Assembly: GCA_024233575.1 (NCBI GenBank)
Contig: JACKPN010000002.1
Coordinates: 248,001 to 312,000 of the forward strand
Length of the DNA stretch: 64,000 nucleotides
Source of the DNA: Chlamydiales bacterium
GTDB taxonomy: Bacteria > Chlamydiota > Chlamydiia > Chlamydiales > Criblamydiaceae
Direction of reading: 5' to 3'
In this document: in pieces, positions 8,381 through 17,500 of the stretch
Layout: every line of letters begins with the position of its first letter
Position numbering within the stretch: position 1 is the stretch's first letter
The notes under the pieces: generated by a model
Database searches by the model: none
What the model was told of the DNA's origin: nothing
The model's input: the letters and a program-made list of their open reading frames with translations, nothing else
Made by a program: the position numbers and the translations under genes

Positions 8381-9649
8381 TTACATCCTTTGCTTTCGTA
8401 TTTCATCCAAGATATGGTCGGCCATCACTTCACTGATTCCTGGGATTGCAGTGAGTTCATCCGTTTTGGCGAGCAGAAGGTCGCGTTGTGTCGGGAATTG
8501 TTCTTGCAAGCGCATCATGATCATATCAGGAACGCCGATCAGTTTAGGAACGGCATCCTTTAGAGATGGATCATCGGACTCTGCAAGCTCGGCACGTTGA
8601 ACAGCCATTTGGCGTGTATATTCGCCCATGCGCTGTACTTCCAACTCGTAGCCGATCAGTTGGCTGTTGAGCCTTGCATTCATTCCCTTTTTACCGATGA
8701 CTGCAGCGAAGTCGTCGTCTTCGATGACGATAGAGATCACTTTATCATCTTCATTGACGCTTACCTTGCGGATTTCTATTGGTGCTAGAGCATTCTGAAG
8801 AAGCTCTACAGGGTCTTCGGCGAAGGGAATGATATCTATTTTTTCGTTGTTCAGTTCGCGAACGACGTTTTTTACGCGCATGCCACGCATACCGACACAG
8901 GCGCCTACAGGGTCAACTTTCACATCTGTTGAACGCACTGTGAGTTTTGTGCGATAGCCTGCTTCGCGAACGATTTTGTCAATAATAACGATGTTGTCGC
9001 TGATTTCAGGGACTTCTTGAACCATGAGCTGTTTGACAAATTCCGGATGACTGCGAGATAGGACTACCTCAGCGCCGCCATTCTCGGTGTCGTTCACTGC
9101 CATCAACAGCGCATATACTTTTTCTCCAATGCGATATCTTTCAGTTTTGGGGTACTCGCGCATTGGCATGATCGCCTCAACTTTCCCGAGGTCGACGATG
9201 ACATTGGGGCCGCGCATTTTCTTTACCGATCCGGAGATGAGCTCATTGATGCGATGGCGGTACTCTTCATAGATGACATCGCGTTCTGCGCTGCGCAGTT
9301 TGCGGGATATGATTTGTCGAGCCTTTTGCGCTGCGATACGTCCGAAATCTTTGGGAGTGACCACGATGTCGATGAATTGTCCAATTTCGCAGTCGGGATC
9401 AAGTTCGCGAGCATCTTCAAGAGAGATTTCCTGAGCAGGCACTTCAACACTTTCAACGATCTCCTTTTCGCAGTAAACATCGATATTTCCTGTCTTCGGA
9501 TGAATTTGCACCGTGACATTGGAAGCGCCGCTGATATTTTTCCGCGCTGCAGCGCATAACGACTCTTCGATTGCTTTAATCACGATATCGCGTTGAATAC
9601 CTTTTTCTCTTTCCAGATATTCAAATATTGCTATGAGATCTTTATTCAT
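8381..9649 (-). CDS. nusA: Transcription termination/antitermination factor NusA
   Basis: RNA polymerase-binding pause and termination factor. The 422 residues show the N-terminal polymerase-binding domain (IFEYLEREKGIQRDIVIKAI), an S1 domain (ISGSVKKMRGPNVIVDLGKV), and two KH domains with GACVGMRGMRVKNVV and AAVIGKKGMNARLNSQLIG. A short C-terminal helical region carries an HhH-like AIPGISEVMADHIL. It lies downstream of rpsA after a 147-base gap that holds a strong hairpin, and just ahead of infB. Confidence 0.96.
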   Translation of the reverse strand: MNKDLIAIFEYLEREKGIQRDIVIKAIEESLCAAARKNISGASNVTVQIHPKTGNIDVYCEKEIVESVEVPAQEISLEDARELDPDCEIGQFIDIVVTPKDFGRIAAQKARQIISRKLRSAERDVIYEEYRHRINELISGSVKKMRGPNVIVDLGKVEAIMPMREYPKTERYRIGEKVYALLMAVNDTENGGAEVVLSRSHPEFVKQLMVQEVPEISDNIVIIDKIVREAGYRTKLTVRSTDVKVDPVGACVGMRGMRVKNVVRELNNEKIDIIPFAEDPVELLQNALAPIEIRKVSVNEDDKVISIVIEDDDFAAVIGKKGMNARLNSQLIGYELEVQRMGEYTRQMAVQRAELAESDDPSLKDAVPKLIGVPDMIMMRLQEQFPTQRDLLLAKTDELTAIPGISEVMADHILDEIRKQRM

Positions 9650-9738
9650 GATCTGTGCCTTTTCGATTTTGTTGTGCTATTAATTTAGCAGGTCATTAGT
9701 TTTTCTAAAACCGGAGTTTTTACTCGCGGTAAAAGTAG

Positions 9739-9778
9739 TTCAAGCCGCAAGCGGACAGACGACCGCATGCGGCTTGAA
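9739..9778 (-). promoter_or_regulatory. 16-bp stem-loop between rpsA and nusA, no U-tract
   Basis: The arms at 9739-9754 and 9763-9778 are reverse complements except for one A/A mismatch, with an eight-base loop. On the transcribed (minus) strand the stem is not followed by a run of U, so it is not a classic intrinsic terminator. A processing site, pause or attenuator separating abundant rpsA mRNA from nusA-infB is the more likely role (inference). Confidence 0.6.
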
Positions 9779-9796
9779 AAAAGCAGGCGGCAGTAG

Positions 9797-11551
9797 TTAC
9801 GCTTCCTGGTTGGCCTCCGAATCAGCCTCTTCGCGTTCCTTGTCTTCATCGGAATTTGTAGAAGATGCGGTTACGACGATATCATCATGGTTGCACTGAT
9901 TTTCGTCGATCAGATACTCCTTGATTGATAGAGCGATTTTTTTATGCTCAGGGTCAAGTTTGATTACTTTAGCAGTAACCTCTTCACCTTTAGTGACAAC
10001 ATCTTCTACCTTTCCAAAAGCTTGATCGGATAGCTCTGTGACATGGATAAGACCTTCAAGGCCATTGTCCAGCTCGACAAAAGCGCCGAAAGCGGTGATT
10101 TTTGTAACAATGCCTTTTACTAGAGAACCTACAGGAATTGTCTTTTCGAGGTCTTCCCACGGGTTGCTGCTTAGCTGCTTTACGCCCAGAGTGATCTTCT
10201 TGCTTTCGCGATCAACTGATAAGATGACTGCTTCGACGGAGTCGCCTTTGCGTAGGATTTCTGAAGGATGTGATACCTTTTTGATCCAGCTTAGATCGGA
10301 GATATGGATCAGGCCTTCAACGCCCGGCTCCAGCTCAACAAAAGCACCGTAGTTAGTTAGATTACGAATTTCCGCTTTAACACTACTGCCAACGGGGTAC
10401 TTGGACTCGACATCATCCCAAGGGTTATGTTCTGTCTGTTTGATTCCTAAGGAGATCTTGCCATCTTCTTTCTGAATGGAAAGGACAATAGCCTCTACTT
10501 CCTCGCCGATGTTGACCACTTCGCTTGGGTCAGTGACGTTTTTTACCCATGACATCTCGGAGACGTGGATCAGACCTTCGATTCCCGGCTCGATCTCGAT
10601 GAATGCGCCATAAGGGAGAAGGTTAACGATCTTTCCGGTAATGCGTGTTCCCTGAGGATACTTCTCTTCAATTTCGTTCCATGGGTTGTTTTCTTTCTGC
10701 TTGAGACCAAGAGCAACACGTCCTTTTTCCCTGTCGATAGAAAGGATCATTACTTCCAGCTTCTCACCAAGCTGCACCATTTCAGATGGATGCTTGATAC
10801 GCTTCCATGTCATATCGGTGATGTGGAGTAGGCCGTCAATGCCGTCAAGATCAAGGAAAACGCCGAAGTCAGTGATGTTTTTGACAACGCCTGTCGCCAA
10901 GTCGCCTTCTTTGATGTTGCTAAGCAATTCGGCTTTTTTAGAGATGCGCTCAGCTTCTAGCAGTTCACGGCGTGAAACAACAACGTTCTTACGTTCGATG
11001 TTGATCTTGAGGATCTTGAATTCATAAGTTTTGCCAAGATATTCGTCGAGGTTTTTGATGCGCTTGTTGTCGATTTGCGATCCCGGCAGGAAAGCTTCCA
11101 TGCCGATGTCGACCATGAGCCCGCCCTTGACTTTGCGTAAGACGCGACCAGTGACAATCGAACCTTCTTCGCAATGTTCGAGGATGTATTCCCATTGGCG
11201 TTGGCGTTCAGCTTTCTCGCGGGATAAGACGATCTGTCCATTGTCGTCTTCGGTGTCGTCAAGGAGAACTTCGACTTCAGTGTCCAGGACGACATCTGTT
11301 GGGTCGGAAAATTCGGAAATAGGGACTAGGCCTTCGGATTTTAAGCCTACATCTACGACGACATGGTCTTTAGTAATCTCAACAATGCGGCCTTTTAGGA
11401 TAGTTCCCGGCGACATGGCATTAATATCGGCTTCTGTCGCAGCTTGTCCGCCGGTAAGTAGATTTTTGAATTCCTGGGCATCCTGTTCGTCGTAAGTTAC
11501 GTCGTCCAGAATGTTGCTATCTTCCCATGAATGTTTAGGTTGGTTTGACAT
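9797..11551 (-). CDS. rpsA: 30S ribosomal protein S1
   Basis: Binds mRNA on the 30S subunit. The 584 residues contain six S1/OB repeats, seen from phrases such as GTILKGRIVEITKDHVVVDV, GDLATGVVKNITDFGVFLDL, GTRITGKIVNLLPYGAFIEI and GSLVKGIVTKITAFGAFVEL, several followed by EGLIHVSE/TE. A serine-rich acidic tail ends the protein. The length matches chlamydial S1 (about 570). AGGAG precedes the ATG at 11551. First gene of the operon that continues to ribF. Confidence 0.97.
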   Translation of the reverse strand: MSNQPKHSWEDSNILDDVTYDEQDAQEFKNLLTGGQAATEADINAMSPGTILKGRIVEITKDHVVVDVGLKSEGLVPISEFSDPTDVVLDTEVEVLLDDTEDDNGQIVLSREKAERQRQWEYILEHCEEGSIVTGRVLRKVKGGLMVDIGMEAFLPGSQIDNKRIKNLDEYLGKTYEFKILKINIERKNVVVSRRELLEAERISKKAELLSNIKEGDLATGVVKNITDFGVFLDLDGIDGLLHITDMTWKRIKHPSEMVQLGEKLEVMILSIDREKGRVALGLKQKENNPWNEIEEKYPQGTRITGKIVNLLPYGAFIEIEPGIEGLIHVSEMSWVKNVTDPSEVVNIGEEVEAIVLSIQKEDGKISLGIKQTEHNPWDDVESKYPVGSSVKAEIRNLTNYGAFVELEPGVEGLIHISDLSWIKKVSHPSEILRKGDSVEAVILSVDRESKKITLGVKQLSSNPWEDLEKTIPVGSLVKGIVTKITAFGAFVELDNGLEGLIHVTELSDQAFGKVEDVVTKGEEVTAKVIKLDPEHKKIALSIKEYLIDENQCNHDDIVVTASSTNSDEDKEREEADSEANQEA

Positions 11552-11653
11552 TTAATGGTTTCTCCTAGAGTTTACTTTCTAAACAAAATAGAATATCAGG
11601 CAATGGTGAAAAAAGCAACAGGAATTCATGTAATTTCGATTTGAGCGTGTTTC

Positions 11654-12022
11654 TTACTGAGAATAGGTAACACTGGAAGTGGCTGTTTCATGTAGCGTTA
11701 CAGAATGGAGGTTAGGCAGCTTGGGGTGTAGATAGTCAAAAATCCACTTGGCAATATATTCGACGGTTGGCGCGTCAGTTTCCAGAGTGTCGTTAAGCCA
11801 GTGGTGATCAAAATAATTATTAATCATCTCGCCGGCAACTGTCGACAGGTCGGAGAAGTCGATTACCATGTTTTTTTTAGGACCGGAAGATTGAAGTTGA
11901 TCGCTACGGATGCGGATTGTTAAGACGTACGAGTGCCCATGAGGAAACCGGCATTTCCCGTCGTGATGGCTGAGGATGTGGCCCGCTTCAAAGCGGAATG
12001 TTTTCTCCAAAGTAAACGACAT
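11654..12022 (-). CDS. queD: 6-carboxy-tetrahydropterin synthase (QueD/PTPS family)
   Basis: Converts dihydroneopterin triphosphate towards the queuosine precursor. The 122 residues show the family layout: the first zinc histidine in RFEAGHILSHHDG, then CRFPHGHSY, which supplies the catalytic cysteine and two zinc histidines, and the C-terminal VTLHETATSSVTY with the conserved glutamate. The CxxxHGH spacing favours QueD over eukaryotic PTPS. No other queuosine gene is in this window, so salvage or another pterin use cannot be excluded. It has its own 100-base spacer from rpsA. Confidence 0.85.
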   Translation of the reverse strand: MSFTLEKTFRFEAGHILSHHDGKCRFPHGHSYVLTIRIRSDQLQSSGPKKNMVIDFSDLSTVAGEMINNYFDHHWLNDTLETDAPTVEYIAKWIFDYLHPKLPNLHSVTLHETATSSVTYSQ

Positions 12023-12044
12023 TTTCTAGTTGCTACAAATTGCA

Positions 12045-12074
12045 TTGACGGCTTTCAGGATAATTCTGTATATT
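12045..12074 (+). promoter_or_regulatory. Candidate sigma-70 type promoter ahead of lysC
   Basis: TTGACG at 12045-12050, an 18-base spacer and TATATT at 12069-12074. Transcription would start near 12081 and leave about 140 bases of leader before lysC. The leader has a short hairpin but no riboswitch fold I recognise. Confidence 0.5.
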
Positions 12075-12221
12075 CCGGCCGATGGTTAAATGTTAACAGT
12101 ATACACTATAGACTAAGTAATAAAAAAAAGAAACGTATTTCAGCTTTCTGCTGGAATATCTCATGTTGCTGTATGATCACGGCGGCATGGATGCCTGGCG
12201 TTTCCTTATCTTCAGGGATCA

Positions 12222-13016
12222 ATGAATAAAACTGTTGTCATGAAATTTGGCGGCGCTTCCGTGGCTTCGACGGAGCATTTTTCGCGTATAGCCGACATTA
12301 TTATCCATAGAAAAAAAAATTATGACCGCGTTATCGTAGTCGTTAGCGCTATGGGTGATACTACCAACGATTTGATTGCTCTGGCACGCAGCGTCAATCC
12401 TAATCCTCCCCAGAGGGAGTATGATATGTTGGTTACTGTCGGCGAAAGAATAAGCATCTCTCTTTTAGCTATGGCTCTCGAGGCAAAAGGTAGCGCAGCT
12501 ATCAGCTTTACGGGTAGTCAGGCAGGAATCATCACTAGCGATCGCCATACCGATGCTAGAATTGTTGATGTTAGGCCGCGCCGTTTAGTTGAACAACTCG
12601 CAAGCGACCGCATTGTGATCGTGGCTGGGTTTCAGGGTTGTAGCACTACAGGTGAAATCACGACGCTAGGAAGGGGAGGGTCGGATACGACTGCTGTGGC
12701 TTTAGCAGTAGCTCTTAAGGCAGAAAAAGTGGAGTTTTTCAAAGATGTGTCAGGTGTATACAATAACGACCCGAAAATAGCGCCTGATGCAGAACGTATT
12801 GCTTATCTTTCTTATGAAGAGGCGTTACGCTTGTTGCGAAGCGGCGCAAAAGTACTTAGTTTGCGTTGTGTAGAGCTCGCTGCGAAAAATTGCATTCCGC
12901 TGTACGTCAGTTCCTTTCTTGCCGACGACGGCGAGGGGACGCTTATTTCCGACTATGCAAGCTCTCAGCTAGAAAATCCTATTTATGAACTTGAGCCGGT
13001 AACATGTGAGGTCTGA
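12222..13016 (+). CDS. lysC: Aspartokinase, catalytic domain only (no ACT domains)
   Basis: Phosphorylates aspartate in the first step towards lysine/diaminopimelate, which the cell wall genes nearby require. The KFGGASVAS motif is at residues 8-16, TVGERIS near 75, and GRGGSDTTA with the FKDVSGVYNNDPK substrate loop follow. The protein stops at 264 residues, right after the kinase fold, whereas usual aspartokinases have about 150 more residues forming ACT domains that sense lysine. Feedback control by ACT is therefore absent from this polypeptide. The next gene starts three bases downstream and is probably co-translated. Confidence 0.9.
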   Translation: MNKTVVMKFGGASVASTEHFSRIADIIIHRKKNYDRVIVVVSAMGDTTNDLIALARSVNPNPPQREYDMLVTVGERISISLLAMALEAKGSAAISFTGSQAGIITSDRHTDARIVDVRPRRLVEQLASDRIVIVAGFQGCSTTGEITTLGRGGSDTTAVALAVALKAEKVEFFKDVSGVYNNDPKIAPDAERIAYLSYEEALRLLRSGAKVLSLRCVELAAKNCIPLYVSSFLADDGEGTLISDYASSQLENPIYELEPVTCEV

Positions 13017-13019
13017 TTT

Positions 13020-14987
13020 ATGACACATGGCACATTCCCTACGATTGTCACCGACTTTGACGACGATGTTGCAGGGCAGTCAGGTTTATTATACAGGCAA
13101 GCTGTTGCCAATACTTTACGAAAAATTTTACCACCCAATTTTTTTCAGGATCCTGTAGACGATTCCGAGTTGCTTGCAGACCTTAAAGAGCAAATTTGCG
13201 ATATGCTGCCTCTTGTGATTACCATCCCCTGCGATCACAACCCGCGTAATCTCTCATTCTTTATGCTCGGTAAATATCGGACAAATGCGTTCAAATTTTT
13301 CTTCGAAATGATCAGCCACTGGCTTGTTCCGGGTAAGCGGCTTGATGTGATCTTCTTTTATGCGGCTGATTTCAAAATTAAGGAATTTGGCAGTCAGTGC
13401 TATACTGTCAGTGAGATTATTATTTCTGTTGACGATGAGGCTGATCTTCCTGAGATTCATTGTAATCTTCCCATTATCGAGATGGAAGCCAAGCTAGGTA
13501 TCGAATCTGCTTTTTATGCTCGCAGGATTCTTGAAATTAAGGGGCTTTCTCCTGATGAAAAAACGGTCTCGATACAAGAGAACATGGCATACCTTGTCCG
13601 GCGTCTTCCTAAATATTTCTCCAATGATATCTTCACAGAAATGCAGCATATCCTAGTGCTGTGTTCCGATGAATTTAAAAAAATTCGAGACACGAGACAC
13701 TTAAGTAGAATCATTAGCTTCCAGTACCTCTTTCGAAAGAACTTACTTACCTATGTCAAAGAATTGCCAGACAAACGTCATTTGATGGTTAAATTATTTA
13801 ATATTCCAACTAATCAGACGCCGGGAAAGAGAATAGTTGTAGGAGTCCTTATTGGAGTTAACTTCATCAAAGATAAAGAAGTTCTGGAAGAACAGCATAT
13901 TCTAACTGCAATCAGGAACTACATTCCGGCGGCGAAGTCTGTTGTAAATTCTTTTTTCTTTAATAAGCGCGGCGTGGAAAATATATGCACTCTATATTTG
14001 GAAATTGAAAAAGATAACGAACACCCATTCAGCTGTGAAGAGATACGAACGCTTCGCAAAGAATTGCCAGGTGACTTGAAGGATCGCATCGGTCATTTAA
14101 TGCATCCGGTATTCATGCCTCGTAATGAAGAAGAGATTGTCAAAAACATTTTAAACCTTAGCAATCAGGTCAAATTTATTCGTGATCTGCCGCAGGTATT
14201 CATTACTTTCGACGAACAAAGCCATTCCCACCTTTATTTTACAGTCATATTGGTTCGCGTCGTGCGTCCATGCGATATGTCTGTTGAAGATCTCTTCAAA
14301 GAGTCGGATACTTGCCTGGAGTATATTCATGACCGCTGTAAAATGGTTGGTATGCTTCGAAGAAAATACGCCAAAGAGGCAACGGTTTTCAGGTTGAAAC
14401 TACCTAACGTGAAGTTTTTAAGGCAGGATCACTCGATCGACTTATACAAAGCTCGTCTAAATGTGGTGACCGAACTATCGAGAGTTATCGGGGATTTTCG
14501 CGATTACAATGGCGGTATGATATCGAAGCAGAACGAGTTGCTTTGCGCCGTACGCGATCTCCTCAAAGATCATGTGAAGTATAATGATCTGCTGCTGGAA
14601 AATTTCTTCTATTCCTTGACACCTGTTGTGATGAGAACGGTGCTAGCTCCCGAAACATTGAAGACGTTATTCTTGATGCTTCTCGAAGCTGTAGAAAGCG
14701 GCTTTTTCAGCGGTGAAAGCTACAGTATGAGCACACGCAATGATAAAAGTTCAGTATATGCCATGGTTACCGTTAAGGATCGTTCTCTTAATGAACAGTT
14801 AACCTCTGCGCTAAATCGCTTGCCGCGTCAACCGGCAGAGCTTGCTTCGTCCTTCGTTATCGTCTATGACATCCCTTGTTTCGGGTATATCTATCGAAAT
14901 GATGATCCGCAAAAACAGGAACTGTTTCTGCAAATCATCAGCGAAACGCTTGAAACCTGGAAATGCCGAGAGGCGGTCTTAACCTAA
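13020..14987 (+). CDS. Unrecognised 655-residue protein coupled to lysC
   Basis: I do not recognise this protein. It appears soluble, mixed alpha/beta, with no signal peptide and no P-loop. Its middle (about residues 240-430) has two stretches with the beta-alpha feel of small regulatory domains (KRIVVGVLIGVNFIKDKEVL; LPQVFITFDEQSHSHLYFTV). The N-terminus is acidic (TDFDDDVAG). It starts four bases after the last codon of lysC and ends nine bases inside the convergent brnQ gene. A regulatory or structural role alongside the ACT-less aspartokinase is conceivable but is only a guess from position; distant likeness to the N-terminal region of large NAD-glutamate dehydrogenases is another possibility to test. 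Confidence 0.8.
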   Translation: MTHGTFPTIVTDFDDDVAGQSGLLYRQAVANTLRKILPPNFFQDPVDDSELLADLKEQICDMLPLVITIPCDHNPRNLSFFMLGKYRTNAFKFFFEMISHWLVPGKRLDVIFFYAADFKIKEFGSQCYTVSEIIISVDDEADLPEIHCNLPIIEMEAKLGIESAFYARRILEIKGLSPDEKTVSIQENMAYLVRRLPKYFSNDIFTEMQHILVLCSDEFKKIRDTRHLSRIISFQYLFRKNLLTYVKELPDKRHLMVKLFNIPTNQTPGKRIVVGVLIGVNFIKDKEVLEEQHILTAIRNYIPAAKSVVNSFFFNKRGVENICTLYLEIEKDNEHPFSCEEIRTLRKELPGDLKDRIGHLMHPVFMPRNEEEIVKNILNLSNQVKFIRDLPQVFITFDEQSHSHLYFTVILVRVVRPCDMSVEDLFKESDTCLEYIHDRCKMVGMLRRKYAKEATVFRLKLPNVKFLRQDHSIDLYKARLNVVTELSRVIGDFRDYNGGMISKQNELLCAVRDLLKDHVKYNDLLLENFFYSLTPVVMRTVLAPETLKTLFLMLLEAVESGFFSGESYSMSTRNDKSSVYAMVTVKDRSLNEQLTSALNRLPRQPAELASSFVIVYDIPCFGYIYRNDDPQKQELFLQIISETLETWKCREAVLT

Positions 14988-16142
14988 GAAGGTTTCTCCC
15001 AAAGAGAACATGAATACAAATAGAACGGGAATCTTGACCGGTTCGAATTTGTACAGTTTGTACATGATGTTCAGCAAGCTCAGGACTATCAAGGCGGGGT
15101 ATCCAACAGACAAAATAGGTGCCAAAGCTGCGACAATGCCGGTGAAGTTAAGCGTAGAAACAAAGTATGTGGCAACGATGGTGCCAATTAGTGCGTATGG
15201 ATATTTGATCTTGCCTTTCGAGATGTCTGCATGAATAAATTCGGCGAAGACGTTTGCCAAAGCGATCGCTGTTGTCAGGCAGGCAAGTGCTACTGCAATT
15301 GATGTAACGATGCCGGCGTACGGTCCCATGACTTCGAGGGCAATAGATCCGAGGATTTGATCTTTAGGAACATGGGTCAAGCTGGCACTTGTCATTGCGG
15401 CAACATAACTAAATCCAATATAGATTCCGGCAAGTAGAAAAGCGCCGATTGCTGAAGCTTTAAGAGCTAGGGCAACGATTTTTTTATAGTCGCTCTTGTC
15501 TTTTGGATGCAAATGCTGATGAAGGCTTGTTGTTACAACGGTAGAGAAAAAGAAGGCTCCCAGAAGATCCATTGTTTGATACCCTTCCTTCAGTCCCATC
15601 ATGAATGTAGCTACAGGATCGTGTCCGCTAACAGGAGCTCCAGGCGCTGTTGCGATTCCTTTAATGATGATCAGTAGTAAAGATCCTAAAAGGAAGGGGG
15701 TTAGATATTTGCCCAGGACGTCGATAATCGATGAAGGGCGCACAGTGAAAGCAAATAGGATCAAGCAGGCGATCGCGCTGAACAAAGGCAGCGAGATGCT
15801 AGGGGTAAACATCGAAAGAGTCGAGTATGACAGAGCAATACATCGTGGCATGGCACCGAAAGGTCCGATGAGTCCCATAATGACGAGTGCGACAACAAAA
15901 CCCGGGATGCGTCCAAGTCTTCCAAAGAATTCTTGGTATTTTCCATTGAACAAGATCATCGCGATCAGTCCGGCAAAAGGTACACAGATTGCGCTAAGCA
16001 GTAGACCTAAGACGGCATATAGGTTTTGATCTTGAGCGTATTGTCCCAAAGCAAGAGGAAAAACAACGTTCCCAGCACCAAAGAACATGGCGAACATTGC
16101 AAGTCCTGTAGAAAGTACACTAGACTTTTCCGGTTTCTTCAT
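14979..16142 (-). CDS. brnQ: Branched-chain amino acid transporter BrnQ (LIV-II)
   Basis: Sodium- or proton-coupled uptake of leucine, isoleucine and valine through the inner membrane. The 387 residues begin with the LIV-II signature GLAMFAMFFGAGNVVFPLAL and contain about eleven to twelve hydrophobic segments. The GLIGPFGAMPRCIALSY loop is typical of BrnQ. Chlamydiae also have this transporter, consistent with dependence on host amino acids. GAGGAG lies close upstream of the ATG. Convergent with the 655-residue gene, with a nine-base overlap. Confidence 0.93.
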   Translation of the reverse strand: MKKPEKSSVLSTGLAMFAMFFGAGNVVFPLALGQYAQDQNLYAVLGLLLSAICVPFAGLIAMILFNGKYQEFFGRLGRIPGFVVALVIMGLIGPFGAMPRCIALSYSTLSMFTPSISLPLFSAIACLILFAFTVRPSSIIDVLGKYLTPFLLGSLLLIIIKGIATAPGAPVSGHDPVATFMMGLKEGYQTMDLLGAFFFSTVVTTSLHQHLHPKDKSDYKKIVALALKASAIGAFLLAGIYIGFSYVAAMTSASLTHVPKDQILGSIALEVMGPYAGIVTSIAVALACLTTAIALANVFAEFIHADISKGKIKYPYALIGTIVATYFVSTLNFTGIVAALAPILSVGYPALIVLSLLNIMYKLYKFEPVKIPVLFVFMFSLGETFLG

Positions 16143-16223
16143 TATCTCCTCGACTATTTTAAAAAAATAATACGCAAGAGATTCTAACAGCTAACTTTGT
16201 AGAAGTCTAGTTAAAATAAAATA

Positions 16224-17360
16224 TTAACTGGAAGGGACGGGCTGCAGCTTCATAATACTGCTTGATAACTCCTTCCATTTCTTCCAGTCTGAATGAAAGT
16301 TATCTTTTAACTGCTCCATTTCATGACGCAATTTTTCAACCAGAGCGTTTTCTGCCTTTTCCTTGCGAAACTGATGATAGCGCATGTTTAAGTTATGCAA
16401 TTTGACCATATTTTCGACGATGCGATCGGAAATTTCTTGGACAGAATGTTCAAGCTCATCTTTCTTGACGTACCAAGTCGTCTTGATCCTCTCTAAAAGA
16501 ATTTGCCTTCTCTCGATGACCATTTTCTTTTGAATTGTCAGGGCATCGACTTTACGGAGGTTTGTAGCAAGGCCAGCTTTGTTGAGTACCCAGATTAACC
16601 ATTTTGTAGGATCAAAATGATACCAGCGGACACCGTTGCGGTAGTCATGCGCAAAGGTATGGTGGTAGTTATGGTAGCCTTCACCGAATGTGAGAAACGA
16701 AAGGATAAAATTATTAACAGCTGACTGTTCTATGTCAAACGGGCGGTCTCCCCATGTATGTGCCAGCGAGTTGATAAACCAGGTGAAGTGATGTACTAAA
16801 AAGATGCGCAGCCCCACAATCATCACTAAAGCGCCAAGCATATCGTCGAAAATGTACCCGAAGAATAGCCAGACAAGCATGTTGCTGCCAAGCATGCAGA
16901 GAATGTCGTGGCGCTCCTGAAACATCACTCGTGGATTGTTTTTTAAATCGGCAACGACTTTAGGGTCAATCGGCTCCTGCTTTTCCAGAAGCCATAAAAA
17001 ATGAGCATGCCAGAAGCCGCGTTTTATCGAATAGGGATCTCGGTCAGTATCGACGAATGCATGATGTTTTCTGTGATCAAAAGACCAGCGCAATGCGCTA
17101 CCCTGTATTGTCATGGATCCGAAGAACAGAAGTATGTATTCGATTACAGGGTGCGTTTTGTAGCTGCGATGCGAAAAGTAACGGTGATACCCGGCAGTGA
17201 TGCTTAAACCTGTCAAAAACATTAGGACGATTGTTGCGAGGACCACATCTTTGCCGGGAGGAGAATAAAAAAAGTAAAAAGGCAAGTATGCTACGAGAAG
17301 TGTTTGGTAAGCGATTAGAAATGTCCCGGCAATGACGTTGAATTCTTTTTGTTGCTTCAT
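16224..17360 (-). CDS. Delta-9 type acyl-CoA/acyl-lipid fatty acid desaturase
   Basis: Integral membrane di-iron enzyme inserting a cis double bond in fatty acyl chains. All three histidine boxes are present: HRYFSH (near residue 60), DHRKHH (near 98) and HNYHH (near 235). They lie between four predicted transmembrane helices, and the tryptophan-rich WFINSLAHTWGDRPF loop is typical of stearoyl desaturases. After the desaturase fold, about 110 charged residues look like a coiled coil, an unusual extension. The ATG at 17360 has AGGTGG five bases upstream; an in-frame GTG at 17369 is less likely. Chlamydia lacks this gene, so it marks a lineage-specific lipid capability. Confidence 0.92.
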   Translation of the reverse strand: MKQQKEFNVIAGTFLIAYQTLLVAYLPFYFFYSPPGKDVVLATIVLMFLTGLSITAGYHRYFSHRSYKTHPVIEYILLFFGSMTIQGSALRWSFDHRKHHAFVDTDRDPYSIKRGFWHAHFLWLLEKQEPIDPKVVADLKNNPRVMFQERHDILCMLGSNMLVWLFFGYIFDDMLGALVMIVGLRIFLVHHFTWFINSLAHTWGDRPFDIEQSAVNNFILSFLTFGEGYHNYHHTFAHDYRNGVRWYHFDPTKWLIWVLNKAGLATNLRKVDALTIQKKMVIERRQILLERIKTTWYVKKDELEHSVQEISDRIVENMVKLHNLNMRYHQFRKEKAENALVEKLRHEMEQLKDNFHSDWKKWKELSSSIMKLQPVPSS

Positions 17361-17420
17361 CGGTACCACCTAACGAAATGTGTTTTGCAAGAGGCTCACT
17401 CTACTTTAAATTTTTTGAAC

Positions 17421-17456
17421 GATTAAACTCAATAGGATTCCTTGTTGAGTTTAATC
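17421..17456. promoter_or_regulatory. Perfect 12-bp inverted repeat between the desaturase and murF
   Basis: GATTAAACTCAA at 17421-17432 and its exact reverse complement at 17445-17456, separated by 12 bases, lie in the divergent promoter region. Each arm contains TTGAGT reading outwards, which can serve as a -35 hexamer (with TACTCT 18 bases on for murF and TAAAGT 18 bases on for the desaturase). No U-tract follows on either strand, so it looks like an operator and not a terminator (inference). Confidence 0.5.
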
Positions 17457-17500
17457 GGTATCATGCCGTACTCTAGGCGAGAAGTGTTCCAGGTCTATCC

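Noticed and set aside
7630..8436. Several plus-strand frames opposite infB
   Set aside because: Artefact of the repetitive K/E/P-rich linker of IF-2; no start signals or domain motifs.
12075..12221. Possible lysine riboswitch in the lysC leader
   Set aside because: The leader of about 140 bases shows only one short hairpin and none of the conserved lysine-riboswitch helices.
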